In this document: positions 47,851 through 59,280 of the stretch, in pieces
Layout of the letters: each line of letters starts with the position of its first letter
Position numbering within the stretch: the stretch's first letter is position 1
DNA from: Galeopsis tetrahit
Lineage: Eukaryota; Streptophyta; Magnoliopsida; Lamiales; Lamiaceae
Length of the DNA stretch: 64,000 bases
Reading direction: 5' to 3'
Assembly: GCA_963675135.1 (NCBI GenBank)
Contig: OY776127.1
Coordinates: 87,777,182 to 87,841,181, forward strand
Translations under genes and position numbers: made by a program
Notes under the pieces: generated by a model
The model's input: the letters and a program-made list of their open reading frames with translations, nothing else
What the model was told of the DNA's origin: nothing
Databases searched by the model: none

Positions 47851-48350
47851 TCACGTTCCAACGTAGCTATGTCTAAAAGCCCACCAGTTGAACCAAAACC
47901 CATTTGAATTATCAAAAAATAACGTGAAACCCCTCCTATTTTGCTCCATATACCTTATTATCCCCTGAGCTCAAATATTCACAATTCAATTTCTTCATAC
48001 CCACTCAAAACAGCAAAAAAGGCCCTGAAAATCAAAACCCCCTCTACTTAAATGATGCACTCTCAAACCCTTTTGTCAAAATCAAATCTTGAACCCTAAA
48101 CAACTCTGTTCTTGATTATTCTAATCTGCTCTCATTTGCACAAGAATTTAAAGATTGCAAAAGGGTTCGGCAAAAATGGCCTTAAAAAGAGAATAATTTG
48201 GTTAATCCGCAAATTCTTGCGTTAGAACAAGAAAAAAGACAATCTTTTTACCTCCCTTTTCGTTTTTTTGTGTTATGAGCTTGAAATCTAATCAATGGCG
48301 AGAAGAGAGAACGATGTTTGTTGAAATTGGAAGGGTTTTTTGTGAAGGGA
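47851..48350 (-). promoter_or_regulatory. 5' UTR and leader intron of the PRAF gene
   Basis: A donor GGGAG|GTAAAAAG at 48251 and an acceptor TTTTAG at 47873 (gene strand) define a probable leader intron of about 380 bp. A short leader exon remains next to the ATG. The upstream boundary of transcription was not identified. Inference from splice consensus only. Confidence 0.5.
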
Positions 48351-50585
48351 TTATGGGATTTGGGAAAGGGGTTGAATTTACAGGGCGAGTCCCTCAAACG
48401 TGCATACACCTTCTCTCTGCGTTTTGATTTCTAAAGAATTGATAATATTATGGGAAATTGGTGCCATGTCATCAACTGAAATTCAGTTTTGTGTGTGGGA
48501 TTTTGATGATTGAGAATTTGAGATGGATTGTTTGCTTTTGTCATTTTCATGACTTGTCTTTGTTTCTTTTATAAATAAAGCCAAAAAAGCAATGCATTAG
48601 TCCAAGGATAATTGGCGTTTTTTTATTAAAAGAAATTAAGTGTAGGGCATGCCATGTCTTGGCTTTGATTAATGCTTTAGAGTGTCACTATATCAAATGA
48701 TCACTTCAATTATTATGAGAATCAATTAAAGGTACATTTAGATCCTTGTCTTGTTTTTCAAATTAAAACTCTTTATTCGTAAATATGTTTCTCTTTATTT
48801 GTCTTGTCTTTGATCAGGTCTCAAGCACGTTTTCAGCACACCCGTTTAGGGATCGTAATATCGGGAACCTTAGTTCCTCTCGCGTTCCCCGATGGAACGG
48901 TTTTCTCATGACGCCTACGCGTTTAGTTTCTGTCACGTTTCCCGTCGGAACGGTTACCTCATGACGCCTACGCATCATTTCTATCTCTTCCACCGTCGTG
49001 ATCATGCCCCGATTTTATTTTCAGTTGACATGTTTCGTGCGTGCTCTCGTTTTAGCATGTCTGCTTATTTGAGGGGTGTACCTTTTCCTTGTTCCAGTTT
49101 TTCCCGAATAATGCTTTAACGGCGCCCAGATCTCTGGTCCGTCTTGTGGACTTATGGTTTTATGTTTTTTTCCTTTTTTCTTTTAATGCAAAAAAACCTT
49201 TTATTGTCATATACTTTAAATGTCGCGAGTTTTTCATTACTTTTTGACACATTTATTAAGAAAAATGATTAAATAATAGATATAGTACGAGTAATTTGAT
49301 TGAAAGAGAAAGATAGAGAAAAATTAAATATAAAGCAAAGTGGAAAAAAATTGTCAAAAAATGTATGAAAAACTTACGAATCAAAATGACAAAACGAAAA
49401 ACTTATAAGCGGACAAAGGGAGTACAATATTAAACAAATTGTATTTACTCATATAGTTATGTTATAAAATCCATAAGTTTATACAATTATATTTCAATTA
49501 CATCTTAAATGTAAATATAAATCAGAATATTAAAATGGAGATATGTCTCGTATATTAAACATGTTTCATTTAATCATGATCTACTTGGGTAATTTTTATT
49601 TGTGAAAATTTGACGGTAATAAGCCGTTATACTTTCATTTATAATATTTGGTCTTAGGTTTACCCCTTTCAAGTTTCAATTTTATTCAATTAATTAAACT
49701 CACATACTTTAATTTGTGAAAATTGTTGTATTTTCAATTTAATGTTGTCTAACTAGTGAATATCCGGTTAAAATTGAATATTTTCGGTCAATATTTGTCC
49801 AAAATGGTGTAATAAAATGTCAGATCGCAAAAATTTAATAAAATGCGTAAAACTGACTTATTCTACAATTTTCATCTTACTTTTAGACCTAATTAAATTA
49901 CACATTCCATACAAAATACACCAATATGCAAACTAAAAATCAACATTCAACCTTCATTATATGTATTACATTAATTTAACTATATGAAAATAGAAAAGAT
50001 AAAAGTTTGTGTGTATAACGAGACCCTCGTATTGATATCATATTGTTTATCTCTTTCAACAGTGTAGACGGTAATAATAGTGAAATGTGAAATGTCCTAG
50101 TTTTCTTATTTTGATAGGTGGGTGTATTAGAGAGAGGTTTTGACTTTTTTTTATCAATAAGGTTATTTTAAACATTTTATAAGAAAAATAAAGGTGGGTG
50201 TATCTACAATGGTGGAGGTGCAAATAACTGTAAGAAAAAAAGTTGGCCCAAGTTCCAGACGGGCCTATCTAATTGGATTAGCCCATTCGAATTGTGGGCT
50301 TTCACATTTTTTCAAGTATTCAGCCCTTGTTTGGTTGGGAAGCTTACTTGGGATTGAAATGTTTATTCAATAAAAAATGTCGTTTGGTTTGAAGGTTTGT
50401 GGCAGCCAAGTTACTTTTCAGCCATTATTTTAATTTATTTATTCATCTGTATTATTTTTCATGTCGACTATCTATTTTACTGAATTTTTAATATGTGTTG
50501 TCATGATTATTATTTTCATTTTACATTTGTTAATAATCAGGATAAAAGTCAATTTAGTTTTATAATTTTTTACCTTTTTCTAAAA
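48351..50585. other. Intergenic, upstream of PRAF
   Basis: Bases 48830-49130 are less AT-rich and contain a direct repeat (GGAACGGTT..CTCATGACGCCTACGC at about 48893 and 48949). It is open on both strands (48814-49119) but matches no family I recognise. A degraded Stowaway end (GCGGACAAAGGGAGTA) lies near 49410. Site II-like GGGCCTA/TGGGCT words lie near 50260-50305. Confidence 0.4.
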
Positions 50586-51083
50586 GGGAAAATACATTTT
50601 TTTGTCCTTTAAGTTATGCCAATTTTGATTTTTGTCCTCTACATTTTTTGACTTTGAAATTAGTCCCTTATATTTATAAATTTTAAGATTTTTATCCTCT
50701 AAGTTTTTCGACTTTAAAATTAGTCTCTTATATTTACAATTTTTTAGATTTTAGTCCTTATTACCTACAATCGAAGGTATACATCATGCAATTATTTGCA
50801 TATCGTTGATTTTGTCGTTTACATGCACATTCAGCCTCAATCGGGTATCTACAAATAAACGACAAAAAGTCAACGATTCGCATGATGTTTACATTCGATT
50901 GTAGGTAATAAGGACTAAAATCTTAAAATTTGTAAACATAAGAGACTAATTTCAAAATCGAAAAATTTAAAGGACGAAAATCTTAAAATTTGTAAACATT
51001 AGGGACTAGTTTCAAAGTTGAGAAACTTAGAGGACAAAAATCAAAATTCAAACAACTTGAGGGACAGAAAAATATATTTTCCC
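50586..51083. mobile_element. 498-bp near-palindromic element with perfect 9-bp TSD
   Basis: Ends GGGAAAATACATTTTTTTGT and GACAGAAAAATATATTTTCC+C are inverted, and almost the whole element folds on itself. The arms repeat TTTTGTCCTCTA, TTTGAAATTAGTCCCTTA and ATTTTAGTCCTTATTACCTA. It is flanked by the 9-bp direct repeat TTTCTAAAA (50577-50585 and 51084-51092). A 9-bp duplication suggests Mutator-type mobilisation. No reading frame. Confidence 0.88.
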
Positions 51084-51092
51084 TTTCTAAAA

Positions 51093-51847
51093 TGATCTCA
51101 AAAAAGTTAAATATACTAATTTAGTCTCATTTATTTTTGTAGTGTATTCTATTTTAGTCCCAAAAAAGTTGAATGTATCAATTTAGTCTCATTTTCTTTT
51201 TGCAGTTTGTTCTGTTTTGATCTCAAGAAAGTTAAATATTCCAATTTAGTTCAATTTTTTATACATTCAACATTTTTGGGACCAAAATAAAACAAACGGT
51301 AAAAAAAAAACTAAATTTGTATATTTCAGAGAAGATTAAAAGTTGTGGGATTAAATTAATTTAAATCTGAAAAAAAAAAGACTAAATTAGTATTAGTACA
51401 TTTCAGGAAAGATTAAAAGTTGTGTAACTAAATTAATTTATATCCCTCACTAATCTAACAGTGAATTATAATGTGAAAATACTATAGGTGGTCTTTTATT
51501 TATTTTTTATTTTTTTTAAGAAAACTGTGAATAGCAATCTATAAAGTTGATGTTTAAAAAATATAAAATCTTAAACTTTCAGTCATAAAGTATGAGATAT
51601 TTAAAACAATAATCATATGCAAAGACTCATAATTTCAAACAACCTGTCAACCAACAAACAAGAATAATAATAATCAATTACCTGCAGTCAAATTAGTCAG
51701 AACTGAGTCCCACATTGGAGACTTTGCTTGGACTATAAATCCATTTGTTCACACATAAATTCAATAAAAATTAAAATTTAAAGTTCTAGTTAATAATAAT
51801 AACAATATGAAATTCAACTTGAATATTCATAACCACAAGAAATTAAA
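51093..51847. other. Intergenic, downstream of HVA22
   Basis: Bases 51093-51440 are another low-complexity inverted-repeat-like stretch (TTTAGTCTCATTT and ACTAAATT words). The remainder is the likely HVA22 3' region. No other gene. Confidence 0.4.
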
Positions 51848-53525
51848 TTAATATTCATAGTCATCATGATAGATTGTGTAGCTGCTCCTCCTGTTTCTTG
51901 CTTCTCGATCAGCCTACATACCACAAAATAAAAACATAAATATAAAACTTATAAGGGTAGGCTTGTTTTGGGATTATGGGAAAATTTTGGAGGGGGAAAT
52001 CTTGATAAATATTGATTATGTGTGTTGTAGGATATGATGCAATTTTATGTCAAATTAATTGTGTAAGAGTGTGTGATGTTGTATTATATAATGTAATTTT
52101 ATGTTAAATTAATTGTGTAAGAGTGAGTGGTGTTGTATTATACTTCATAATGTAACTTTATGTCAAATCAATTGTGAACTAGAACAGAACGGGAAACGTT
52201 ACGTCTCCTATCTTAACGTGACAGTTCCATAACAAACATGCCCTAAGTCTTTTAGTGCATGTTTGTTTTGGGATTTTGAGGATTTTGAAATCCGGATTTC
52301 AAAATCTAGTGGATTTTAAAATCCTAATGTTTTTTATGTTTTGTGTTTGTTTTGGGATTTATGTAGGGTAGGATTTAACTTTATAGAATAGGATTATAGG
52401 TTTTATAGTTATTTATATAGGGTTTGTAGGTATTTATAGGGTTGAATTTTATAGGGTTTATAGATATTTATAGGGTGAGATTTTGAAATCCTAAATCAAA
52501 ATCCCAATCTGTAACGAGGATGGAGTTTCGAAATCCCAAATCCGAATTTTCCATCCCAAAACAAACATGCCCTTAGGAGATTCAAAATCAAAATAAAACA
52601 TATACCGAAACCAGGATTGGTGTTATAATCTCATATTATGTTTGTAAGAAGTTCTAAGGGACAGTCACTCAGCTTGTCTACTTAACAGTATTTTTGTAAC
52701 TTTGTCAGGTTCCCTCGATACTCGTTAATAAAATAATCCTGTTCCGTTCAAAAAAAATATATACTTACCCGGGCAATGAGCCTTTCAAAGGCTTGAGGAC
52801 CATTTTGTTCAATATATTTTTCAGCAGCAACTAGAACATCATCAGAATTTCTGCAAGGAATGTACCACAAGGGGGGATTTTTGTACAAAGGCTTGATGAA
52901 ATTCTGGTAAAAATATGCTGCACCATTGAAGTAAGGCAATACCAACCAGCATACGCCTCCTAACTTGGCGTACGACCAAATCGGCAACCTGACATTATAT
53001 GTAAATAAGAGTGAAGTGTACGAAATTTTAAGTGACAGTCATTCGACTTGTCTACTTAATAAAACATATATAAAAAATGTACAATTTAGAAGATATTTAT
53101 CAAAAAGTGATATATTACAGACGAACAGAACAAAATGACAAAATGTACCATTCGATAATTTTGGCGAATGTGAGCTCAAATAAGGTGATGAGAGAGTAAA
53201 GAACCCAATATGTTAGCCATTGCTGATCGTCTAGCTGGGATTTCGTCTCTATGGCCTTGATCGAACAATATCTGTAACGATTTTATTTTATTTCAAAATG
53301 GTAAAATGGAAAACTTATAAACTGACAGACTGAGAAAGAATGTGACTTACAGAGGATAAACAAGAGAAATCAGAGGCCTACATACAAATTAAGTAACAAT
53401 GTACATTAATAAAAATACAATATTAATCTTTTTAAATAAATTGAAGAATTAAGATTATGAACTTACATAGCAATAACATCAATGTTCTTTGCCACAACTG
53501 TAAAGAGATTATCTCCAGAGCCCAT
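51848..53525 (-). CDS. HVA22/TB2-DP1/REEP-family protein, five exons
   Basis: Exons (reverse strand): 53467-53525, 53351-53377, 53149-53271, 52769-52988, 51848-51913; 495 bases, 164 residues, all GT..AG and in frame. Start MGSGDNLFTVVAKNIDVIAM, then PLISLVYPLY and a loop with ETKSQLDDQQWLTYWVLYSL, the TB2/DP1/HVA22 signature. A second hydrophobic block ends PIWSYAKLGG and WLVLPYFNGAAYFYQNFIKP. The tail VLVAAEKYIEQNGPQAFERL and DREARNRRSSY follow the HVA22 pattern. Family members are reticulon-like ER membrane proteins that bend tubules with hairpin membrane segments; several plant HVA22 genes respond to abscisic acid and stress. The usual AGP motif is AMP here. The start is the first ATG, about 40 bases below a TATA-like run. 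The last intron holds two Harbinger-like MITEs. Confidence 0.95.
51955..52243. mobile_element. PIF/Harbinger-like MITE in HVA22 intron 4, TAA target duplication
   Basis: Left end GGGTAGGCTTGTTTTGGGAT, right end TTCCATAACAAACATGCCC; TAA on both sides (51952-51954, 52244-52246). The interior holds about three copies of a ~68-bp unit (AATGTAA(C/T)TTTATGT(C/T)AAATTAATTGTG..). Confidence 0.82.
52255..52572. mobile_element. PIF/Harbinger-like MITE in HVA22 intron 4, TTA target duplication
   Basis: Left end GTGCATGTTTGTTTTGGGAT, right end ATCCCAAAACAAACATGCCC; TTA flanks both sides (52252-52254, 52573-52575). Only 11 bases from the neighbouring element, with an interior very like 41847-42147. Confidence 0.86.
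52680..52757 (+). mobile_element. Possible non-LTR retroelement 3' tail in HVA22 intron 4
   Basis: TTTTGTAACTTTGTCAGGTT .. CTCGTTAATAAAATAATCCT .. TTCAAAAAAAA resembles the polyadenylated 3' tails of plant LINEs. A similar tail (TTGTAACTTTTGAGTACCTC .. CCGTCCAAAAAAA) occurs near 60410-60476. No reverse transcriptase is attached. Confidence 0.4.
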
Positions 53526-53580
53526 TTTTCAGTTTGGATGAAGAGAGATTATGGATTATAATATTATATATATAAGAAGA
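53526..53580 (-). promoter_or_regulatory. HVA22 core promoter
   Basis: On the gene strand a TATATATATAATATTATAA run (about 53557-53576) lies 30-50 bases before the ATG and is the likely TATA region. The leader is very short. The Stowaway-like element at 53687 lies about 110 bp further upstream. Confidence 0.45.
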
Positions 53581-53686
53581 AGAAAAAAAAAGGTGTTTAG
53601 TGTAAACGCAATGATTTATGCATGCATGTTTTCTGGCAAAAAGTGCAAGTGTGAAAAAGTGAACTTTTTTGGTGATTAATTTACTA

Positions 53687-53933
53687 CTCCCTCCATCCCA
53701 GGATTTTATGCACACTTTTCTTAACGGGTGTTCCAACATTTTTTGCACATTTCAAAAAAGGAAACAATAATATCAATAATACCCCTCCTTTATTTTACCT
53801 TTAATCAAATCTCTTTCACTTTAATCAATGAATTACTAATAATACCCCTACTTTATTTACCTTACATCACTTTATTCCATTTTCTTAATCTCCGTGCCGA
53901 TCAAAGTGTGCATAAAATTCTGGGAAATGGGAG
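53687..53933. mobile_element. Stowaway-like MITE
   Basis: Left end CTCCCTCCATCCCAGGATTT, right end AAATTCTGGGAAATGGGAG, arms TTATGCACACTTTT / AAAGTGTGCATAA. Same subfamily as 58461-58770. It lies about 160 bp from the HVA22 start codon. Confidence 0.8.
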
Positions 53934-54494
53934 CCAGATTTATGGAGCATCTTTTGCTTCGCCAAGAAAGAGGCACCGAAATTTTGACTAATCTACACAT
54001 ATATTCATATAGTGGGCCTTTTCTCTTTTGAATTTTGAAAAGATAAAAAAAAAAAAAACCCTACTTATACTAAGATGGATCATAAATATAGGTTGAATGA
54101 TTTTAGTTATACCCTGGAGTCCAAAGTCTTTGGTCTCGTACAAGTGTGGAGAACGATCAGCGAATAGAACAACGACACCTCAAAGTCAATGATCGGCAAC
54201 TCGAAAACTATTTATCATATCATCTCGATCGACAATTATGTTCATCCATCTCAAAGGTCAAACTTTAATTGACCACCCTATTTGGCCAAGTCAACGAGCA
54301 CTTTCTACGTGGTTGCCCACTTTGAACGAACGGTCAACTTGGCTAAGAAGATTTTTCACATAAGTTGTCCTACATGTAACTAGGATAAATCTAGTGAACT
54401 AATCCATCAAGCATTAGGTACATTAACGTATCCAGGATTTAAGATTTTGGGGGTACGGAAATATTAAGTAAAATGTTACGGCAAAAACTTGTGT
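53934..54494. other. Intergenic, nothing assigned
   Basis: Less AT-rich from 54100 to 54420, but no coding frame, RNA gene or element ends recognised. Confidence 0.35.
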
Positions 54495-54736
54495 GAGACC
54501 GTCTCACGGATCATTTTAACCCATATTTCAAAATTTTGGGTAGGATAACCCATATTTTTTTTCCAAATTTTAGTTTGTAAAAAAAGTGACAATGTTTAAG
54601 TAAAAAGTGATAATATTTTTAACAAAAGTGACTGTCACTTTTTACTTAAACACTATCACATTTTGCTCAAACATTATCACTTTTTATATATAAAGGCCGT
54701 CTCACGGATCTCATTCTGTGAGACGGTCTCACCCAA
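54495..54736. mobile_element. MITE with GAGACCGTCTCAC ends
   Basis: Inverted ends: CTTGTGTGAGACCGTCTCAC(GGATC) at the left and (GATCTCATTCTG)TGAGACGGTCTCACCCAAG at the right. The interior AAGTGACAATGTTTAAGTAA / TTACTTAAACACTATCAC is also inverted. A decayed relative lies at 4848-5015. Superfamily not assigned. Confidence 0.7.
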
Positions 54737-55358
54737 GACTAGCCCAAATGTTACTCTTTCCGTTCCATGATATCACCTGCATAGTTTGACCAACACACTT
54801 TTTAAGAAAAAAGAATTTAGCGTTGTGGGGTCAAATAAATTAAAACTGTTTTGTGTAATTAGTGATGTGTAAAAGAAATTTTGGGTCCAAGATTGGTGGC
54901 AATTTTTAAAATAAAATAATGTTGTGAATATTATTTTTTTTGGATTGTTTTCATATTGAAAGTGTGTAGATAATGGAAATCTCAATAAAAAAAGTGTATA
55001 AGTAATTATAGGATGAAAGGGAGTATTTAATAATAAATTTTGTACATTTTAATGCAATTTAAATAAAATAATTACATAATTTTCAAATCAAATTACAATT
55101 AGTAAGTAAAATTCTTATATTTTGAAAACAGTTTATGACATCCTTATCGAAAATTTATAGAAATGCATCATTTCAATAAAAGTAACTAAACTGGAGTATT
55201 ATTTAATAATTTGTTCGAAGAGGCGTATAATCGAGTACCGGAGAATTGATAAGAAAATAAATTGTTTGTAAAAATTTTTATTTTTTTTTTCAAAAATATT
55301 TGACAATTGGGCTATGGGCAATTGGGCCCCTATATAAGATGAAGAAACATTTCTTTAA
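54737..55358. other. Gene-free AT-rich stretch
   Basis: Starts with a degraded Stowaway-type segment (TTACTCTTTCCGTTCC .. GGATGAAAGGGAGTA, about 54750-55025). No gene supported. Confidence 0.4.
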
Positions 55359-56457
55359 GGGTCCGACTATTTACACCTCCATTTGCGTTGAGAACACTCC
55401 CCCTCTGGACGCACCCCCCCTAAAATCTGATGCACCCCCCTCAAATTGTCATAAATGCCCTTCTCTTATATAATTCCAATTACTACTCACACCCCCCCTA
55501 AACCCTACTTTCTCCTCCAAATCCTCCATCTTCTTCCTCCTCCATCTTCTTCTTTCATCTTCTCCCCCACCCCTCACCACCACCGCCGGCGACCTGCCCC
55601 TCCACCACCCGTCGCCGGCAACGCCACCCCCTTCCTCCCTCGCCGAACCCGTCGCCCCCACCCCCCCGCCTGTAAAAAAAAAAAAAAAAACAGCAGATCG
55701 CGGCCGCGCGCGGCCACCCCGTCCATCGGCCGCCGCGGCCGTCCCCTCCCTCCCCCTCCTCCTCCCTCCCTCGCCGAACCCGTCGCCCCCACCCCCCGCC
55801 TGTAAAAAAAAAAAAAAAACAAACAAATCGCGGCCGCGCGCGGCCGCCCCGTCCATCGGCCGCCGCGGCCGTCCCCTCTCTCCTCCTCCCTCCCTCGCCG
55901 AGCCAGTCCCCTCCCTCCCTCGCCGAGCTAGTCCATCGGCCAAATCCAAATCCAGGTTTGTTTTTTTTTTGTTTTTTTTTTTCTTCTTTTTCTTACCTTT
56001 CGACCACTTTAGGTCGATCCAAATACACTCCGTCGACAACAGGGTGTCGACGAGTGTATTTTTGGTCGACCTAAAGTTGTCGACGAGTTTTTGAATTTTT
56101 TTTTTTTTTTTCCGATCAACAAATGTCGAGCATATACAATCTTGTCGACAAACCAGTGTCGACGGGAGTGAATATGGTCGACACTGGTTTGTCGAAATCT
56201 TAAAAAAAATTTGAAAATTTTTAAGTTGAATTTTTTTTTGTTTTGGTGTTTGGTGTTTGGGTGTTTGGCGGCGACGGCGACGGCGACGGTGGCGGCGGCG
56301 GCGGAGGATGGATAAAACTTAGGTTTAAAGGTGGGGGTGCATTTAGTAGTTTAATATGACTTAAAGGGTATTTTTGGTTTTTTACTTCATTATTTTATTA
56401 TTAAATCCATAGGGGGGAGTGTTCTCAACGCAAATGGAGGTGTAAATAGTCGGACCC
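55359..56457. mobile_element. Non-autonomous TIR element B (~1.1 kb), sister of the element at 17402
   Basis: Ends GGGTCCGACTATTTACACCT + CCATTTGCGTTGAGAACACT and their inverted copy finishing AATAGTCGGACCC. A perfect 8-bp direct repeat TTCTTTAA flanks it (55351-55358, 56458-56465). The ends align with those of element A at the pattern GGGTNNGNNNATNTACNCCT, then CCA.TT..GTT and CACTCCCCC. Read from the right, the order is GCGGCGACGG block (56268-56307), GTCGAC hairpin (56148-56195), then GC-rich tandem cargo (55560-55930), the mirror of element A. No transposase. Long open frames (55449-56039 reverse, 55455-55805 forward) cover the cargo and are not supported genes. Confidence 0.87.
55560..55930. 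repeat. GC-rich tandem cargo inside TIR element B
   Basis: Units of about 130 bp share CCTCGCCGAACCCGTCGCCC, GCCTGTAAAAAAAA and ATCGCGGCCGCGCGCGGCC with CCGTCCATCGGCCGCCGCGG. CpG-rich, in sharp contrast with the flanks. Starts of the GCCTGTAAAA word are at about 55668 and 55798. Confidence 0.75.
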
Positions 56458-57372
56458 TTCTTTAAAAACAGTTATATATATAGCCATTTTAGACCATTTT
56501 TAATTAACCTGTTTTCTTCTGCAATACTTAATTTTATTCACTCATTTCATATTTATTTCAACGTTTCCTGCCAAAGGCCAGAAAATTGCTGAGAAATTTA
56601 AATTTTGTATCCGTGCATAAACCTAAAAAACAACTCATGAGAGAGAAATAAAAATATTAATGCTGAGAGAGAAAGAGACAATAATACTTCACTCTGAAAG
56701 AGTCCATCAATGATCAACTGATCATATAATTAATATTACTGCAACATAAAGCTAAAAACAATAACAAATTCATTAAAGATCTAGAAATGTGGATCTTTCT
56801 CGTAGGGTTGGCAACGAGACGGGTTTGAAACGGGTATGCCATGTTCCAAGACCGTCCCTTTAAAAAATTCACATACCCAGATCCGTCAAGTTCTATTTAA
56901 TGTAAACAATATCTTTATTTTAATACTACATAATTAAAAAATAAAAATATAATTATTTAAAATAAAATTTTATATTAATTTTATACTAAGAAAACTATAT
57001 ATTACAAATTACATGTATACATTAATATGCATATAAATTTATATAAATAGAAATATATATTAAATATTACTACTATATTTATATATAGTGCGGGTCCGAG
57101 TACAGATTAACGGGATGAATTTGACAAAAAGCACGACTCGTATCATACCCGTTTAACTAGGTCCATACTCGATCCATATGGGATAAATTCAATACGGATC
57201 CGAGTTTGAACACGTTACATTGCTGTTTCCTTGAAAATATATGTATTTCCACCGTTTCATATTATTTGTTATTTTTTTATTTAAAATTTTATTTTAAAAT
57301 GTTCGTTGTTTTAATTTTTTACATTTATCCATACATTAATTATATATGTAATTATTGTATCTCTAAAATATA
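56458..57372. other. Gene-free stretch with a degraded hAT-like element
   Basis: AGGGTTGGCAACGAGACGGG near 56794 and GCGGGTCCGAGTACAGATTA / ACGGATCCGAGTTTGAAC near 57090-57210 look like ends of a hAT-type MITE (GGGTTGGCAACG). No gene. Confidence 0.4.
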
Positions 57373-57740
57373 CTCCCTCCACTTTTAATTAAGTGTCATT
57401 TTAACAATTTTTAACAAATTAAGATATATAATTATGGACCATTTTACCCTTCATTAATGATAACTAATTTTAATATTAAATTTATGTTTAGTAATGAATG
57501 TGGCCAATATTGTAGGTGATATTCATATATACAATAATTAAGATTTATCCATGATTTATGCTATAGTAGTATAATACTATATTCAAAAGGGAAAAAGCTT
57601 AAATCAAGGTAAATAAAAAATGAAGGGAGTTTAATGTATAAGGGTAAAATTGTCAAAATTAAAGAAAAATGTGTAAAATGACACTTATTTTAAAAATATT
57701 AAAAAAAGGTAAAATGACACTTAATAAAAAATGGAGGGAG
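57373..57740. mobile_element. Stowaway-like MITE
   Basis: Left end CTCCCTCCACTTTTAATTAA, right end TTAATAAAAAATGGAGGGAG, TA on both sides. Arms AAGTGTCATTTTA / TAAAATGACACTT. Interior related to 41504-41806, with an internal extra segment (57600-57640). Confidence 0.8.
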
Positions 57741-58380
57741 TATTTTTTATACACTTTTTGTCATGATAATATTGGCAAGTTATTCTCAATTTTCTTTTAT
57801 AATCTCACTCGTTTTCCATTTATTTTCCTTATCCTTAAAAAAAGCTCCTTAATTTAATACTTCACAAAACGACTAACATTATAAAATGGAGGCAGTATCA
57901 AATTAAATTTATTAGAGATGGAGAGACAATACAACAAATTAAATCAAAGCAAATTGAATTCTCAATATTTTTATTTTATTTCCTTTGTGTAATGTCACGT
58001 TTGCTATGTACTGCAATGGGCATGCATGTTTTGATTTCAATCACAAATAAAGGAATTAAAATGAATTAAATTATGCAGTAGAGAATTTTGTCGTGGTAAT
58101 ATTGAAATCCTTAATTTGTGCAAAATGTATAAACATCCACCTGTGTACCCGAATGGGCTGAATATCTGACATTATAGCTTGAAAAATGAAAAAAATTGAA
58201 ATAAAAATATTGACATAGATATATACAGTAATAACCATGAATCATGTACTGAATCATCATTAATTTACAGCAGTACAAACGTACAACCTTAATACTAAAT
58301 ATGTCAACAAAAGATGCTCTTTCTCAAATCCAAGAGTACAATAATTTGAAGCAGGAAAAAGAAGAGAGGTATAATTATTA
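57741..58380. other. Gene-free AT-rich stretch
   Basis: Nothing coding and no clear element ends were recognised. Confidence 0.35.
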
Positions 58381-58460
58381 CTCTCTTCGTCAGTCCGTCC
58401 GTCCCCTACTTGATGACATAAAATTATTGGACACGATTTTAACGAATGAATTGTTTAGTA

Positions 58461-58770
58461 CTCCCTCCGTCTCGTGATTATTTGCACACTTTTCTTAACG
58501 GACGTCCCAACATTATTTACACACTCTAAAAAAGAAAATAACTGACATAATTTTTATCAATATTACCCCTCCTTTATTTTACTTGGACCCACAACTTAAC
58601 TCAATTTACACAACTTAACTCAATTTATAACTTTACTCAAATATTCACTCACTTTAGTCAATGAATCACCAATAATACCCCTCCTTCATTTTATCATACA
58701 CATCACTATATTCCATTTTCTTAATTTCCGTGCCGGTCAAACCATGCACAAAATCCTGGGACGGAGGGAG
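58461..58770. mobile_element. Stowaway-like MITE nested in the composite element
   Basis: Left end CTCCCTCCGTCTCGTGATTA, right end AATCCTGGGACGGAGGGAG, TA on both sides; arms TTTGCACACTTTTC / ACCATGCACAAA. Closest relative 53687-53933. Confidence 0.83.
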
Positions 58771-59032
58771 TACTATTATGAAAGATAAATTAAGGGTAGT
58801 AACAACTTTTTAAATTCTCAAATAGTAGTCGCATTTGCCTTATATTTTTCGTCCACCAAATGTAGTCTATAGAGTCGAGTCCAGTGTACTTTATAGAAAT
58901 CATCACCCTTCAACCATCACTTAACGGACCACACAATACCCTATAATACCCTTATTTTATCTATCATTTTCTTAAAACCTGTGCCCCATTTCAATGGGAC
59001 TACATTTGGTGGATGTAGGAGTAATAAAATTA

Positions 59033-59280
59033 GGTAAAGTCTAGTATGCACTCGAATGCATGTTGTGCACCCTAGTCCATGTTGCACTTTTCAGTTTACT
59101 AACTTACACTTTTTAGTAAATGGTGTTGCACTTTTCAATTATTAAACTGTATAATAATATTTTTAGTAATAATTGAAAAGTGCAACACCATTTACCAAAA
59201 AGTGTAAGTCAGTAAAACTGAAAAGTGCAACATGAACTAGGGTACACAACATGCACTCGAGTCCATAGTAGACCGACCCT
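59033..59280. mobile_element. Palindromic MITE (CTCGAG family), nested
   Basis: Runs GGTAAAGTCTAGTATGCACT .. GTGCACCCTAGTCCATGTTG .. to the inverted right arm ending CCATAGTAGACCGACCC. In opposite orientation to the copies at 11313 and 42358. The 9-bp flanks (ATAAAATTA, TTACACAAA) do not match, perhaps because of later rearrangement. Confidence 0.8.

Noticed and set aside
55449..56039. 196-residue reverse-strand open frame
   Set aside because: GC-rich tandem cargo within a transposon. The translation is Gly/Arg-rich repeats with poly-Phe and poly-Lys from A/T tracts; no domain.
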